Below are positions 1 through 7,580 of a stretch of 64,000 bases of DNA, piece by piece. The stretch's first letter is position 1. Every line of letters begins with the position of its first letter. Under the pieces are notes generated by a model. That model ran no database searches. It saw only the letters and a program-made list of their open reading frames with translations, and was not told where the DNA came from. Source of the stretch: Gammaproteobacteria bacterium (lineage in GTDB: Bacteria; Pseudomonadota; Gammaproteobacteria; Tenderiales; Tenderiaceae); the NCBI GenBank assembly GCA_016200485.1, contig JACQEP010000014.1:124001-188000 (forward strand), read 5' to 3'. The translations under genes and the position numbers were made by a program.

Positions 1-367
1 TAATCTCACGCGCAATCAGCGCCGGCACAAATCCCTGCGCAAAGTGGCCCAGCTTGTCATAATTATTTCGCGCAAAGCCAAGCAGATCCTTCAGATAATC
101 AAATAGCGGCACCTCGGCATACGTGTAATGCCCGCCCACCATCAGGATGATGCAATGAACCAGAATCAACACATAAGCCAACGGCGTTAACCGAAATGAC
201 TTATAGGTCAGCGCCAAAACAACCGCGCCGATCATTGCGGGGATAACTTCCAGGAACCAGGTAAATTGATCTTTGGGATAAGTGCCAGACCAAATCAAAA
301 CAATCAGATAAATGGTAATCCAAGGGTAGATGGCATGTACTCCCTTACGAAATAGAAATCGTGCCAC
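1..367 (-). CDS. yjdF: YjdF/DUF2238-type inner membrane protein, 3' part outside window
   Basis: The minus strand encodes a multi-pass membrane protein that runs off the left edge. Visible signatures are a hydrophobic segment ending in LIVLIWSGTYP, then HYTYAEVPLFDYLKD and DKLGHFAQGFVPALIARE, which match the DUF2238/YjdF family. The molecular role of that family is unknown. No ATG lies near the expected N-terminus. The only plausible in-frame start is GTG at 367-365, inside the 3' end of the neighbouring NERD gene, giving MARFLFRKGVHAIYPW. About 120 residues are visible. It is either translationally coupled to the defence operon or lost its native start when the island arrived. The family call is fairly safe; the start is inferred. 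Confidence 0.8.
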   Translation of the reverse strand, partial: MARFLFRKGVHAIYPWITIYLIVLIWSGTYPKDQFTWFLEVIPAMIGAVVLALTYKSFRLTPLAYVLILVHCIILMVGGHYTYAEVPLFDYLKDLLGFARNNYDKLGHFAQGFVPALIAREI

Positions 368-1421
368 GACATTTTGGGAACTTGTTACAGCCCCAGAACT
401 CTTTTTGATTATTCTCCCCCTTCTTTGTGATGCGCTTCACCATTGATGCGCCGCATTTTGGGCAGTCAGGTACTGACTCATCTACCGGATTAGATTCTGA
501 CTTATCTGGCTTCGAATCCGAAACAGCTGCAACAGCACCGCGGCACTTAGGAAAATCAGAACATCCAAAAAATTCCTTGCCAGGATTCTTACCTTTTTTA
601 GCAGACCGCCTGATCATCTCTTTGCCACATTTAGGGCATTTAGGCATACCGGTGGTATAACCAGTGTCTGGCTCAGCAACAACCACATCACTTTCTTCAA
701 GCCAAAACTTTGCCATATAGTTGATCGTGATCGGTTTGTGCATCAAAACCAGTTTATTCGCAAATGTGTATAAACTTTGCTGTGAGATAACCTTTGCAAG
801 ACTCATAACAGAAGACAAAGAATCATCATTTATGTCATTATTAAAACGCTCCAAGAATTTATCCGCTTTCATCACTGCACTACAGTCATACAGGCCTTTT
901 TTAGGCTTTGTCAGTCTTGACTGTGGTGATATGAGAACAATATTTCGATAATTCGGCCTAAGAGTGATTCCAAGCCTTGTTGGCAAAAGACCATTATCAT
1001 TCAACAAACGCTCTAATAATCTTATATGCCTTTCGTTTTGTGCGATTGGTGAGGGAATGGAATATGGCCTGTTTTCATAAAAATAACTAAAATCACCCTC
1101 ATCAGAAATTGATACGCCATAATTGAAATTCTTTGACTCGATCACATAAATATCGAGCATTCTACCGATCAACAAATGGTCAATCTGAGCGACATCACCA
1201 TCATGCTCAAGCCGAAGATCATGAATTAGAACCCAGTTCTTTTTTTGCTTAAAATCAAAATCAAGATAATAAGCGGATGTCTCCTCGCCCTTCTTGCCAG
1301 AATAAAGATTCTTCAGCTCACGATCGACAAGGCGTTTCTTCTCATCAGGAAAATCGCGCTCAAGCAGGTCAGACAAATAATCGATTCTCGCCTGACTATC
1401 ATCCTTATTTTTAATTATCAT
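345..1421 (-). CDS. NERD-domain nuclease-related protein with two C-terminal zinc ribbons
   Basis: The 358-residue protein begins with a nuclease-related domain (NERD, about residues 40-165). The PD-(D/E)XK-like pattern is visible as QIDHLLIG (D81) followed by VIESKNF (E95, K97). The C-terminus carries two topoisomerase-type C4 zinc ribbons: C262, C265, C287, C293 and C320, C323, C345, C351, each ending in a PKCRG motif. NERD proteins are thought to process DNA, and such ribbons bind single-stranded DNA in topoisomerase I. Activity and target here are inferred. It is the last gene of the restriction operon and overlaps the proposed start of yjdF. It has no signal peptide or membrane segment. 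Confidence 0.85.
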   Translation of the reverse strand: MIIKNKDDSQARIDYLSDLLERDFPDEKKRLVDRELKNLYSGKKGEETSAYYLDFDFKQKKNWVLIHDLRLEHDGDVAQIDHLLIGRMLDIYVIESKNFNYGVSISDEGDFSYFYENRPYSIPSPIAQNERHIRLLERLLNDNGLLPTRLGITLRPNYRNIVLISPQSRLTKPKKGLYDCSAVMKADKFLERFNNDINDDSLSSVMSLAKVISQQSLYTFANKLVLMHKPITINYMAKFWLEESDVVVAEPDTGYTTGMPKCPKCGKEMIRRSAKKGKNPGKEFFGCSDFPKCRGAVAAVSDSKPDKSESNPVDESVPDCPKCGASMVKRITKKGENNQKEFWGCNKFPKCRGTISIS

Positions 1422-1446
1422 TCAACCACCCACTCACCATAACTAA

Positions 1447-1605
1447 TCAGATGTATACTCGGCATCCTGTGTCAGTACAAAAGACGTGCCAGCCCTGCTT
1501 GACTTTAATATTCCACACGCTCAATACGTTACCATTAAGTGTATTTTCTTGGACAGGCGCAGCACGGATTCGCCAATTGGAGCCGTAAAAATGCACCTTA
1601 CGCAC
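1447..1605 (-). CDS. Small ORF between the DpnI-like and NERD genes, possible remnant
   Basis: A 52-codon frame can be read from GTG at 1605. It starts MRKVHFYGSNWRIRAAP and ends FCTDTGCRVYI. The composition looks protein-like, with many alternating hydrophobic residues and two cysteines. It follows the DpnI-like stop codon by one base and precedes the NERD start by 25 bases, so it would be co-transcribed. I do not recognise a family. It could be a genuine small protein, or the separated tail of a longer nuclease split by a frameshift or stop. Confidence 0.3.
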   Translation of the reverse strand: MRKVHFYGSNWRIRAAPVQENTLNGNVLSVWNIKVKQGWHVFCTDTGCRVYI

Positions 1606-1606
1606 A

Positions 1607-2041
1607 TTATTTTTCGTAAAGTACGAAATTTGGCAATTCAGAAAGGCCAATATAATTAAACATCTTGTAATTCGCCCGCCGAGCGGAAGATGATAGCTGA
1701 CGTTTTTTAAGATTGCTCTTTGGAATAAATGGGTAAAAAACAATCCGCTGTTTGTTTTTTCCTTTCTCTTTCCATTTGAAATTCACCAGCAATGGCGGAA
1801 CGATAAAGCCAGACTTTAACACCTTATCCATAATATCCCAGCCCGCACCGAAGATTTCATCTTTTGGCTTGCACTTATTGGTTTTCACTTGTGCGCGAAA
1901 GGCACAACCTGAACATTGAACATCATAGAGGGGGTAATTCGTTGGCAATTGCATCAAAGGCTTGCTACAGTTTGGACATGAAACTAGCCGTATTACCTCA
2001 CGTTCACCGTCATTACCAGATTTATTGTTTCCGGCATTCAT
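1607..2041 (-). CDS. DpnI-like PD-(D/E)XK nuclease domain protein without the winged helix
   Basis: This 144-residue protein resembles the catalytic domain of DpnI, an endonuclease that cuts N6-methyladenine-containing GATC sites. Two CxxC pairs (C22, C25, C43, C46) frame the zinc site. D40 and K53 match the DpnI D...ExK core, but the Glu position is Gln (Q51, in AQVKT). A later stretch, LSSSARRANY, matches the DpnI segment that contains ARRAGW. The C-terminal winged helix through which DpnI also reads methylated DNA is absent, so specificity cannot be carried over. The gene lies nine bases after the HEPN-like gene in the restriction operon. A modification-dependent or accessory nuclease is the likely role, but this is inference. 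Confidence 0.7.
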   Translation of the reverse strand: MNAGNNKSGNDGEREVIRLVSCPNCSKPLMQLPTNYPLYDVQCSGCAFRAQVKTNKCKPKDEIFGAGWDIMDKVLKSGFIVPPLLVNFKWKEKGKNKQRIVFYPFIPKSNLKKRQLSSSARRANYKMFNYIGLSELPNFVLYEK

Positions 2042-2050
2042 ATCATCTGT

Positions 2051-2935
2051 CTACCATTTCGCCCAGCCCAAATCACACAGAATTATCCCAACTGCCTGAA
2101 TCGCAAATTCAGCATCTTGTTCAGTCAGTTGTCGTAACTTCCGCTTCTCTTGTTCGGAGTGTTTTCCTCTAGGATGTAACCTCGAAATTATCCGCGCCGC
2201 GTTTGCGACAATCTCTAATTTTTCTTCCGCAATTTTATCAGCAAGCCCTCCAAGATCGAGACCAGGATTTACTTTCCCTTTACTCTGAAGGTACTTTGAT
2301 AATATTGAGGATGCCGCCTCCCGACATCGGTCAACAACTGAATCCGCACCCGCCCGGAATATTTCCTCCTCCAATTTATCAATATACTCAATGACTGATA
2401 CGCCATCATTCGACAGGATCTTTTCCCTATCTAGTTCAGGTAAAGCGCCGCCGCTCTTTCGAGCGCGCAATGTAATCATTTCATCGCCAATTGCGCTTGT
2501 CTCTATATTGACCAGTGTCCAAATAGTAAAACCGTCTTCTGAGCCCAAAAGAAGTACAGGCTGATCTATTTTTAGCAACTTAAGATGATGTCTTAGTCGA
2601 ATCGATTGAAAAGCATATACATGCTTCCTATTATATGGGCCTATACCAATTTCTGTCCCTAAAGCCGGGTGTGGCCACACATTCCATTGTTGAACTATTG
2701 ACTGATCGGCCTGATAAATTCTTCCTCTTCGAATCCGGCTAGATAAATCGTAGGTCTCTTCCCTAAAAATAAGGCTCGTTGACGGAAGAACATTATATTT
2801 CGCTGGTTGAAATATCGTTTCATGAACAGAAGCAATGGCCACTTGGAGTAATATTGGGCTAGGCCAGACGGGGTGCCCCCAATTTGATTGGGCCTCGTAA
2901 ACAAGGCTTGTATCTCTATCAATCGCGATATTCAT
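2051..2935 (-). CDS. Uncharacterised protein with possible C-terminal HEPN-like helical domain
   Basis: I recognise no family for the 294-residue whole. Residues 1-165 look beta-rich and contain repeated Trp and Pro (NWGHPVWPSP, WNVWPHP). Residues 180-294 are predicted helical from composition. This part contains SRLHPRGKH, giving an R252-x6-H259 spacing inside a helix-rich C-terminus. HEPN ribonucleases of toxin and abortive-infection systems carry an R-x4-6-H motif in such a place, so a HEPN-type RNase is a reasonable hypothesis but unproven. The gene starts 39 bases after hsdM and is followed nine bases later by the DpnI-like gene, so it belongs to the restriction operon. Confidence 0.55.
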   Translation of the reverse strand: MNIAIDRDTSLVYEAQSNWGHPVWPSPILLQVAIASVHETIFQPAKYNVLPSTSLIFREETYDLSSRIRRGRIYQADQSIVQQWNVWPHPALGTEIGIGPYNRKHVYAFQSIRLRHHLKLLKIDQPVLLLGSEDGFTIWTLVNIETSAIGDEMITLRARKSGGALPELDREKILSNDGVSVIEYIDKLEEEIFRAGADSVVDRCREAASSILSKYLQSKGKVNPGLDLGGLADKIAEEKLEIVANAARIISRLHPRGKHSEQEKRKLRQLTEQDAEFAIQAVGIILCDLGWAKW

Positions 2936-2974
2936 GAAGCAGCCTCATCAAGGATGATACCTTCAACACCATTT

Positions 2975-4612
2975 TTATTTATCTGTCTTCTGACTTACGA
3001 TCGGCAAGGGAGATAATCCAAGCGCCCTAAGAAATTCATTGTGGTTATTAGTGGCCCCAACAATTTTCATTTCCAGGTCAACCAGCTCAGCATTTACCAC
3101 CCCAAGATCAATTTTCTCCTCCGTCATGGCGGTGCTGACATAACGCGAAATATTTAGGTTGAAATCGTTTTTCTCGATCTCCTCCATCAACACACGCCGT
3201 GAGTAGCGCGCCTCTTCATTACGGTATTGGTAGGTGCTGACGATCTTGTCGATGTGTTCCGGCAGCAGCTTGTTTTGTCGCTTGCCTTTCTCAAAGTGAT
3301 CGCTGGCGTTGATAAAGAGCACGTCATCTGGTTTTTTGCACCGTTTCAAAACAAGAATACAAACCGGGATGCCGGTAGAGAAAAACAAGTTTGCAGGCAG
3401 ACCGATCACGGTGTCGATATGGCCATCTTTTAGCAGCTTGGTGCGGATGCGTTCTTCCGCGCCGCCACGGAACAGCACGCCGTGGGGCAGAATAATCGCC
3501 ATCACACCGCTATCACTGAGGAAGTGGAAACCGTGCAACAGAAAGGCGAAGTCGGCGGCGGACTTCGGGGCAAGGCCATAGTTCTTGAAGCGAAAATCCT
3601 CGCCCAGTGCATCGTTCGGTTCCCAGCGGTAGCTGAAGGGTGGATTGGCGATCACAGCATCGAATTGCATCTTCTTGGCCGGGTTCATCTCATTGAGAAT
3701 ATCCCAGTCGTTAAGCAATGAGTCGCCGTGGTGTATCTCGAACTCGGTATCCTTCACCCCGTGCAGCAGCATGTTCATGCGCGCCAGGTTGTAAGTGGTG
3801 ATGTTCTTTTCCTGTCCGTAAATCTTTCCGATTGTTCCGCGCTCTTTATGAAGTTGCTTGCGCACATTCAGCAGCAGCGAGCCGGAGCCGCAGGCGAAGT
3901 CCAGCACCTTGCTCAGTTTTTTCTTTTTGCCGTTTTTGGGTTCCTGACTGTCCAGCGTGACGATTTCGGAAAGAATGGTGGAGATCTGCTGCGGGGTATA
4001 GAACTCGCCCGCCTTTTTGCCGGAACCGGCGGCGAATTCGCCGATCAGGTACTCATAGGCATCGCCCAGGATATCGGTGTCGGTGCTGAATTTCGAAATG
4101 CCTTCAGCGATCTTCTGAATGATGGTGCAGAGCTTGGCATTGCGATCTGACGGTTTCTTGCCCAACTTCTCGGAGTGCAGGTTGATTTCCGAAAACAGCC
4201 CCTGAAATGTACTCTCGAATGATTTCTCTTCGATGTACTTGAAGCCCTTCCACAAGGTATCCAGCAGGTCTTTGTGGTGCGTGCGCGCCATTTCGGCAAC
4301 GCTGCTCCAAAGGTGCTGCGGTTCGATCACATAATGCACCTTGAGGCGCATCTGTTTTTCAAAGTCTTCGGCATCTGCGGCGTTCTCTTCGTACCAGATT
4401 GCCAGCGGTGCGCGCCGGTCATCCTTTTGAGGTGTGGGATAGTCTTTGCCCAGCTCCTTCTTCGCCGCCATCTCGTAGTTGTCCGAGAGGTAGCGCAAAA
4501 ACAGGAACGAAAGCATATAGTCGCGAAAGTCGTCGGCATTCATCGCGCCGCGTAATTGGTCGGCGATATCCCAAAGGGTTTTACCGAGTTGGTTGAGTTC
4601 TTCTTTGGTCAT
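2975..4612 (-). CDS. hsdM: Type I restriction-modification DNA methyltransferase subunit HsdM
   Basis: HsdM transfers the methyl group of S-adenosylmethionine to adenine N6 within the bipartite site chosen by HsdS. The 545-residue protein has the N-terminal helical HsdM domain (residues 5-150), then the N6-adenine methylase core. Landmarks are GEFYTPQQIS (202-211), AdoMet motif I DFACGSG (238-244) and catalytic motif IV NPPF (323-326). Length and motifs are normal for a functional enzyme. Its start overlaps the dinD stop by four bases. In classical loci hsdM comes first; here it follows hsdR, hsdS and the accessory genes, so methylase synthesis depends on the same long transcript unless an internal promoter exists. 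Confidence 0.97.
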   Translation of the reverse strand: MTKEELNQLGKTLWDIADQLRGAMNADDFRDYMLSFLFLRYLSDNYEMAAKKELGKDYPTPQKDDRRAPLAIWYEENAADAEDFEKQMRLKVHYVIEPQHLWSSVAEMARTHHKDLLDTLWKGFKYIEEKSFESTFQGLFSEINLHSEKLGKKPSDRNAKLCTIIQKIAEGISKFSTDTDILGDAYEYLIGEFAAGSGKKAGEFYTPQQISTILSEIVTLDSQEPKNGKKKKLSKVLDFACGSGSLLLNVRKQLHKERGTIGKIYGQEKNITTYNLARMNMLLHGVKDTEFEIHHGDSLLNDWDILNEMNPAKKMQFDAVIANPPFSYRWEPNDALGEDFRFKNYGLAPKSAADFAFLLHGFHFLSDSGVMAIILPHGVLFRGGAEERIRTKLLKDGHIDTVIGLPANLFFSTGIPVCILVLKRCKKPDDVLFINASDHFEKGKRQNKLLPEHIDKIVSTYQYRNEEARYSRRVLMEEIEKNDFNLNISRYVSTAMTEEKIDLGVVNAELVDLEMKIVGATNNHNEFLRALGLSPLPIVSQKTDK

Positions 4613-5478
4613 GGCTTTCCATTCTTCTCGTTAGATGGCGGCAGAGTCTTGGTGTTTTTGGCCAGTTTCTTTTCGTCCGATTTCACCCGCCGCTCCAGTT
4701 TTTTCAAATCCTCTTCCGCAGCAAGGCGTTCGGGTTTGATACCGCGCTGCCCCAGCATCTCGCGCACGCTGACATTATTTTGCACATGCTCATCGGTAAT
4801 GGCGCGCTCGCCTTGCAAATTGGCTTGCTCAACATTGTGGTTGGTCATCTCCGTCGCAAGATTTTTGGCGGCAATCGTCAGGGTGGGCAGAAAGTCTGCC
4901 AGCGGACGGCTTTTAACGATGCCGTATTTGTCTTTCATCGCCTGTGTTGTGTGGCCACCGAATAAGGCTTGGTCACCTTGTGAGCGAATACGGCCAAACC
5001 CGGCCTCATCCACCCCGCGCTCATAGATGTTTTGCGACAGGGCCTTTTCCGATTCTTTCAGACGGTCGCGCGCTTCCATACGGGCCTGCAAGCGCATACG
5101 GTCTTCAATCAGCTCCTGCTTGCGGGTTTGCACTGCAAAATAGCTTTGTGCAAAGGCGATCTCGGGTTTGCGCGGGTCGCCGTTCTGGGCAATCAAATAG
5201 CAGGCATAGCGAGTCAGCATGAAGTCATCGATTTCCCGCCTAGCGCCGCTGCCCAACTCGACCATTTTCGTGACGCCACGAAAATGGTCCGAAGCCGCCT
5301 GGCCTGTGGCCTCGCAGGATTCCATGGCGCGGTTGATGGCGGTTTGGAAGTTCTCCCAGCGTGCGTAACCCAGCTGCTCCTGCAGGTCGCGGGCAAACCA
5401 GAACTCGATACCCTCGGCATCGGCGCGTTGTGCTGCCGCTTCAAGATGTTGGTGCAAAATCTGCAGTTGCTTATCCAT
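4609..5478 (-). CDS. dinD: DinD-like DNA-damage-inducible protein D
   Basis: The 289-residue protein matches DinD (BRO-N/DinD family). Its N-terminus has FWFARDLQEQLGYARWENF, a BRO-N-like segment. The middle holds the SHFRGVTK..GARREIDDFMLTRYACYLIAQN region, quoted here with a gap, and the C-terminus is a charged helical tail rich in Lys and Glu. In E. coli, DinD (RcdA) inhibits RecA strand-exchange activity. In other genomes dinD-like genes often sit inside type I restriction loci. Here it overlaps prrC by eight bases upstream and hsdM by four downstream, so translational coupling is likely. A role in dampening RecA or sensing damage during restriction is inferred from context. Confidence 0.88.
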   Translation of the reverse strand: MDKQLQILHQHLEAAAQRADAEGIEFWFARDLQEQLGYARWENFQTAINRAMESCEATGQAASDHFRGVTKMVELGSGARREIDDFMLTRYACYLIAQNGDPRKPEIAFAQSYFAVQTRKQELIEDRMRLQARMEARDRLKESEKALSQNIYERGVDEAGFGRIRSQGDQALFGGHTTQAMKDKYGIVKSRPLADFLPTLTIAAKNLATEMTNHNVEQANLQGERAITDEHVQNNVSVREMLGQRGIKPERLAAEEDLKKLERRVKSDEKKLAKNTKTLPPSNEKNGKP

Positions 5479-6646
5479 GTGATGCCTCTTCAGTCAATTC
5501 CGGGAACAACTCTGGATTGAATCGATAGTTCGCCATAAAGTCATTCAATATTTTTTTGAAATACTGCTTGTTCTCTTCCATCATCTCGCGTGGCTCAAAC
5601 AACGAATAGTTGCCGTGGCTCAGCACGTTGATCAAGCGCGCATGCAGGATGTCATCTTCATCGTCGGCTTCCTGCTTGATACAGGCAGAGAAATTCTTGA
5701 AACCATGAAAGGTGGCTGTCTTTTCCAGAATGCTCCGCAGGATATTGAAGTGGTAGGTGTAGAGGCGATCAGTTTCAACAGCTTCGTGGAGTTGCTTGAG
5801 CAAGGCGACATGGTGGAAAAATGGGGTCTCGTTGGTATAGCGCAGCGTATAACTGCCAGCACCTTTGTCGCTGTTTAGAAAAAATGGTTGAAGCGGATTT
5901 CCCTTTCTGTCATTCAGCGCATTCCACATCACATTGAAAAACAGTGCATGGTGTGACGAAATGACCGCCTTGATTTTGCCGTTGGAATCTTTCAAGAGAT
6001 GTGCCAAATGGGCGGCCACCGCAATCGCATTATTGTCGTCCAGCGATGAGATGGGATCATCGATATAAATGTATTTAACCCACTCATAGACTTCCTGCCC
6101 ATCTATGGCCAGTTGGGCGACCGCGAGGAAGAAACACCAGACAAAGATATTCTCTTCCCCGCGCGATACCTTGATTGGAACAGGGTCGCCGTTTTCATCC
6201 CGGTCGCGAAAGAAGGTGATTTCCCAATCGCCGTAATTGATGAAAAAGTTAAAGTCCGTATAGCGCGCCAACAGCGGGCCGATCCGGTTTTCCATTTCCA
6301 GCTCTTGCAGCCCACCAAAGAAACGCGAGTCGCGGTTCAGGCGCATGACGCGCCGCTCATCATTCTCCAGGTCGTTATCCCAGTAAAAAAGGTCTTCGGT
6401 AAAAGCGTTGAAGTAGAGCGTATCCCGCTGAACCTCATCAATGGTTAACGCATCATTTACACTGTCATTGACCGTCATTGGTCTTGTCGTAACAGTTTTA
6501 CCCAACTCCTTGAATGCCATCGACAGGCGGGTCTTGCCTGTGCCGTTGTAGGCGAATAGCAGGATGTATTTCTTCTCTGCCAGCTTATCGCGCAGGTGGG
6601 TGGCGACTGCGTTGATGTCGGCGAAGGTAGCGAGACCATTGCTCAT
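5471..6646 (-). CDS. prrC: PrrC-like anticodon nuclease with ABC-type NTPase domain
   Basis: PrrC cleaves the tRNA-Lys anticodon loop when phage proteins disable its partner type I restriction enzyme. This 391-residue protein has the expected two halves. The NTPase half shows AYNGTGKT (Walker A, K38), a degenerate signature SRGEEN (161-166) and YIDDPISSLDD (Walker B region, 194-204). The nuclease half has LRSILEK, giving R304 and E308, followed by H344 in VLSHGNYS. That arrangement corresponds to the R-E-H catalytic triad of E. coli PrrC (R320, E324, H356). Length is close to the E. coli protein (396). The start ATG overlaps the stop of a 31-codon micro-ORF that supplies a GGAGG. The call is strong; tRNA specificity is inferred. 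Confidence 0.9.
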   Translation of the reverse strand: MSNGLATFADINAVATHLRDKLAEKKYILLFAYNGTGKTRLSMAFKELGKTVTTRPMTVNDSVNDALTIDEVQRDTLYFNAFTEDLFYWDNDLENDERRVMRLNRDSRFFGGLQELEMENRIGPLLARYTDFNFFINYGDWEITFFRDRDENGDPVPIKVSRGEENIFVWCFFLAVAQLAIDGQEVYEWVKYIYIDDPISSLDDNNAIAVAAHLAHLLKDSNGKIKAVISSHHALFFNVMWNALNDRKGNPLQPFFLNSDKGAGSYTLRYTNETPFFHHVALLKQLHEAVETDRLYTYHFNILRSILEKTATFHGFKNFSACIKQEADDEDDILHARLINVLSHGNYSLFEPREMMEENKQYFKKILNDFMANYRFNPELFPELTEEASHG

Positions 6647-6738
6647 GCGCCCACCTCCTCCATGGCTGGAAAGAGTTGGTGCATCAGGCCTTTTTTATGG
6701 GTTTTAAGTACGGTAAATTGTAGGGTCTGCTTTGTCAT
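6643..6738 (-). CDS. 31-codon micro-ORF duplicating the HsdS C-terminal tail
   Basis: This frame was found by reading the gap between gene X and prrC. It starts at ATG 6738, overlapping the X stop as ATGA, and stops at TGA 6643, overlapping the prrC start as ATGA. Its product contains VLKTHKKGLMHQLFPAMEEV, nearly the same as the HsdS C-terminus ALKTHKKGLMQQLFPAMDEV. The end of the frame encodes GGAGG about eight bases before the prrC ATG. It therefore probably works as a coupling leader for prrC. It is best explained as the relic of an hsdS tail left when gene X was inserted between hsdS and prrC. Confidence 0.75.
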   Translation of the reverse strand: MTKQTLQFTVLKTHKKGLMHQLFPAMEEVGA

Positions 6739-7580
6739 TGTATCACCCCGCCAAACAAATCTCCCTGAGCAGGTCGTTTGCCTACAAGCCCAGAGGAAAC
6801 GGTAAATCCACTTAACTCAGAACTTGATAGTGGCACATCAATTTCAGCATCGTTGTAACTTAAGACCCGGATAACCAGGTATTTGACTTTATTGGTCGGG
6901 CGTTTGACTATCTGAACACGCATGACATCAGTGGTATGAAGTGGCAGAGCGTCCAATTTAACCTTTTCCCAAAATTTACCAGTTAAGTCCTTGTCGAAAT
7001 CGAAGGCGTTTTGATTATCCTCAACAATTTCAATTTTTCCGCGCCACGAGCGCTTGCCTTTCCAATCCGGGCTATGCACGATAATATTTGTTTCACCCAG
7101 ATATAGAAGCTCTTCATCGGGTACCTCTTTGATATACAAATGGAAGTTATTCCGCGGTATAGGAGCAAAATCACCAAGACGAAAAGTATCTATACAATTA
7201 TCTTTCTGGAACTGGTGGTAAATCTTATTTTTCTGTTTAATACATTCTCGTGGAAATTTTTCTGGAATATCCGCCGCTCTTCTTGTAACAAACTCGTTAA
7301 CAGCCCGAACAATTTCGGCGTGCCCTTTTTTTGCCCAATCGTCAGCAGTTTCTCCAGTCAGCAAGGTAATAAACGGGCTAGCTCCAATAAAGCTAATCAA
7401 AAAAAACAGATTGGTTTTCCAGCCTCCTTCCTCCGGAGTGCCAATCTGTATGTCGATAGCAAGACCAAAAACCTCGGTAATTTCTTTATAAGACTCTATG
7501 AAAACAAGAAGTGAATTTGTATTGATTTCATGTTTGCCCTGAAAATTTCCGAAGTGAATTGGCAAGACAAATTCGTTCAT
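6735..7580 (-). CDS. Uncharacterised accessory protein X of the restriction operon
   Basis: I do not recognise this 281-residue protein. The N-terminus (FVLPIHFGNFQGKHEINTNS) is followed by a hydrophobic stretch at about residues 57-75 (NLFFLISFIGASPFITLLTG), which could be a membrane-inserting or buried helix. A helical segment follows, and then a beta-rich C-terminal half ending in GKRPAQGDLFGG. It lies between hsdS and the prrC leader with four-base overlaps on both sides, flanked by two copies of the hsdS tail. The codon composition is more AT-rich than hsdR. Its place suggests a defence or regulatory partner of the anticodon nuclease, but nothing in the sequence proves this. Confidence 0.6.
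   Translation of the reverse strand: MNEFVLPIHFGNFQGKHEINTNSLLVFIESYKEITEVFGLAIDIQIGTPEEGGWKTNLFFLISFIGASPFITLLTGETADDWAKKGHAEIVRAVNEFVTRRAADIPEKFPRECIKQKNKIYHQFQKDNCIDTFRLGDFAPIPRNNFHLYIKEVPDEELLYLGETNIIVHSPDWKGKRSWRGKIEIVEDNQNAFDFDKDLTGKFWEKVKLDALPLHTTDVMRVQIVKRPTNKVKYLVIRVLSYNDAEIDVPLSSSELSGFTVSSGLVGKRPAQGDLFGGVIQ

Noticed and set aside
1447-1743. 98-codon frame overlapping the DpnI-like gene
   Set aside because: Its first 46 codons are the shadow of the DpnI-like gene in another frame; only the part from GTG 1605 was kept as a weak candidate.
4274-5520. Plus-strand frames opposite hsdM and dinD
   Set aside because: They lie antisense to clear coding sequence, have no consistent starts and overlap each other in several frames.
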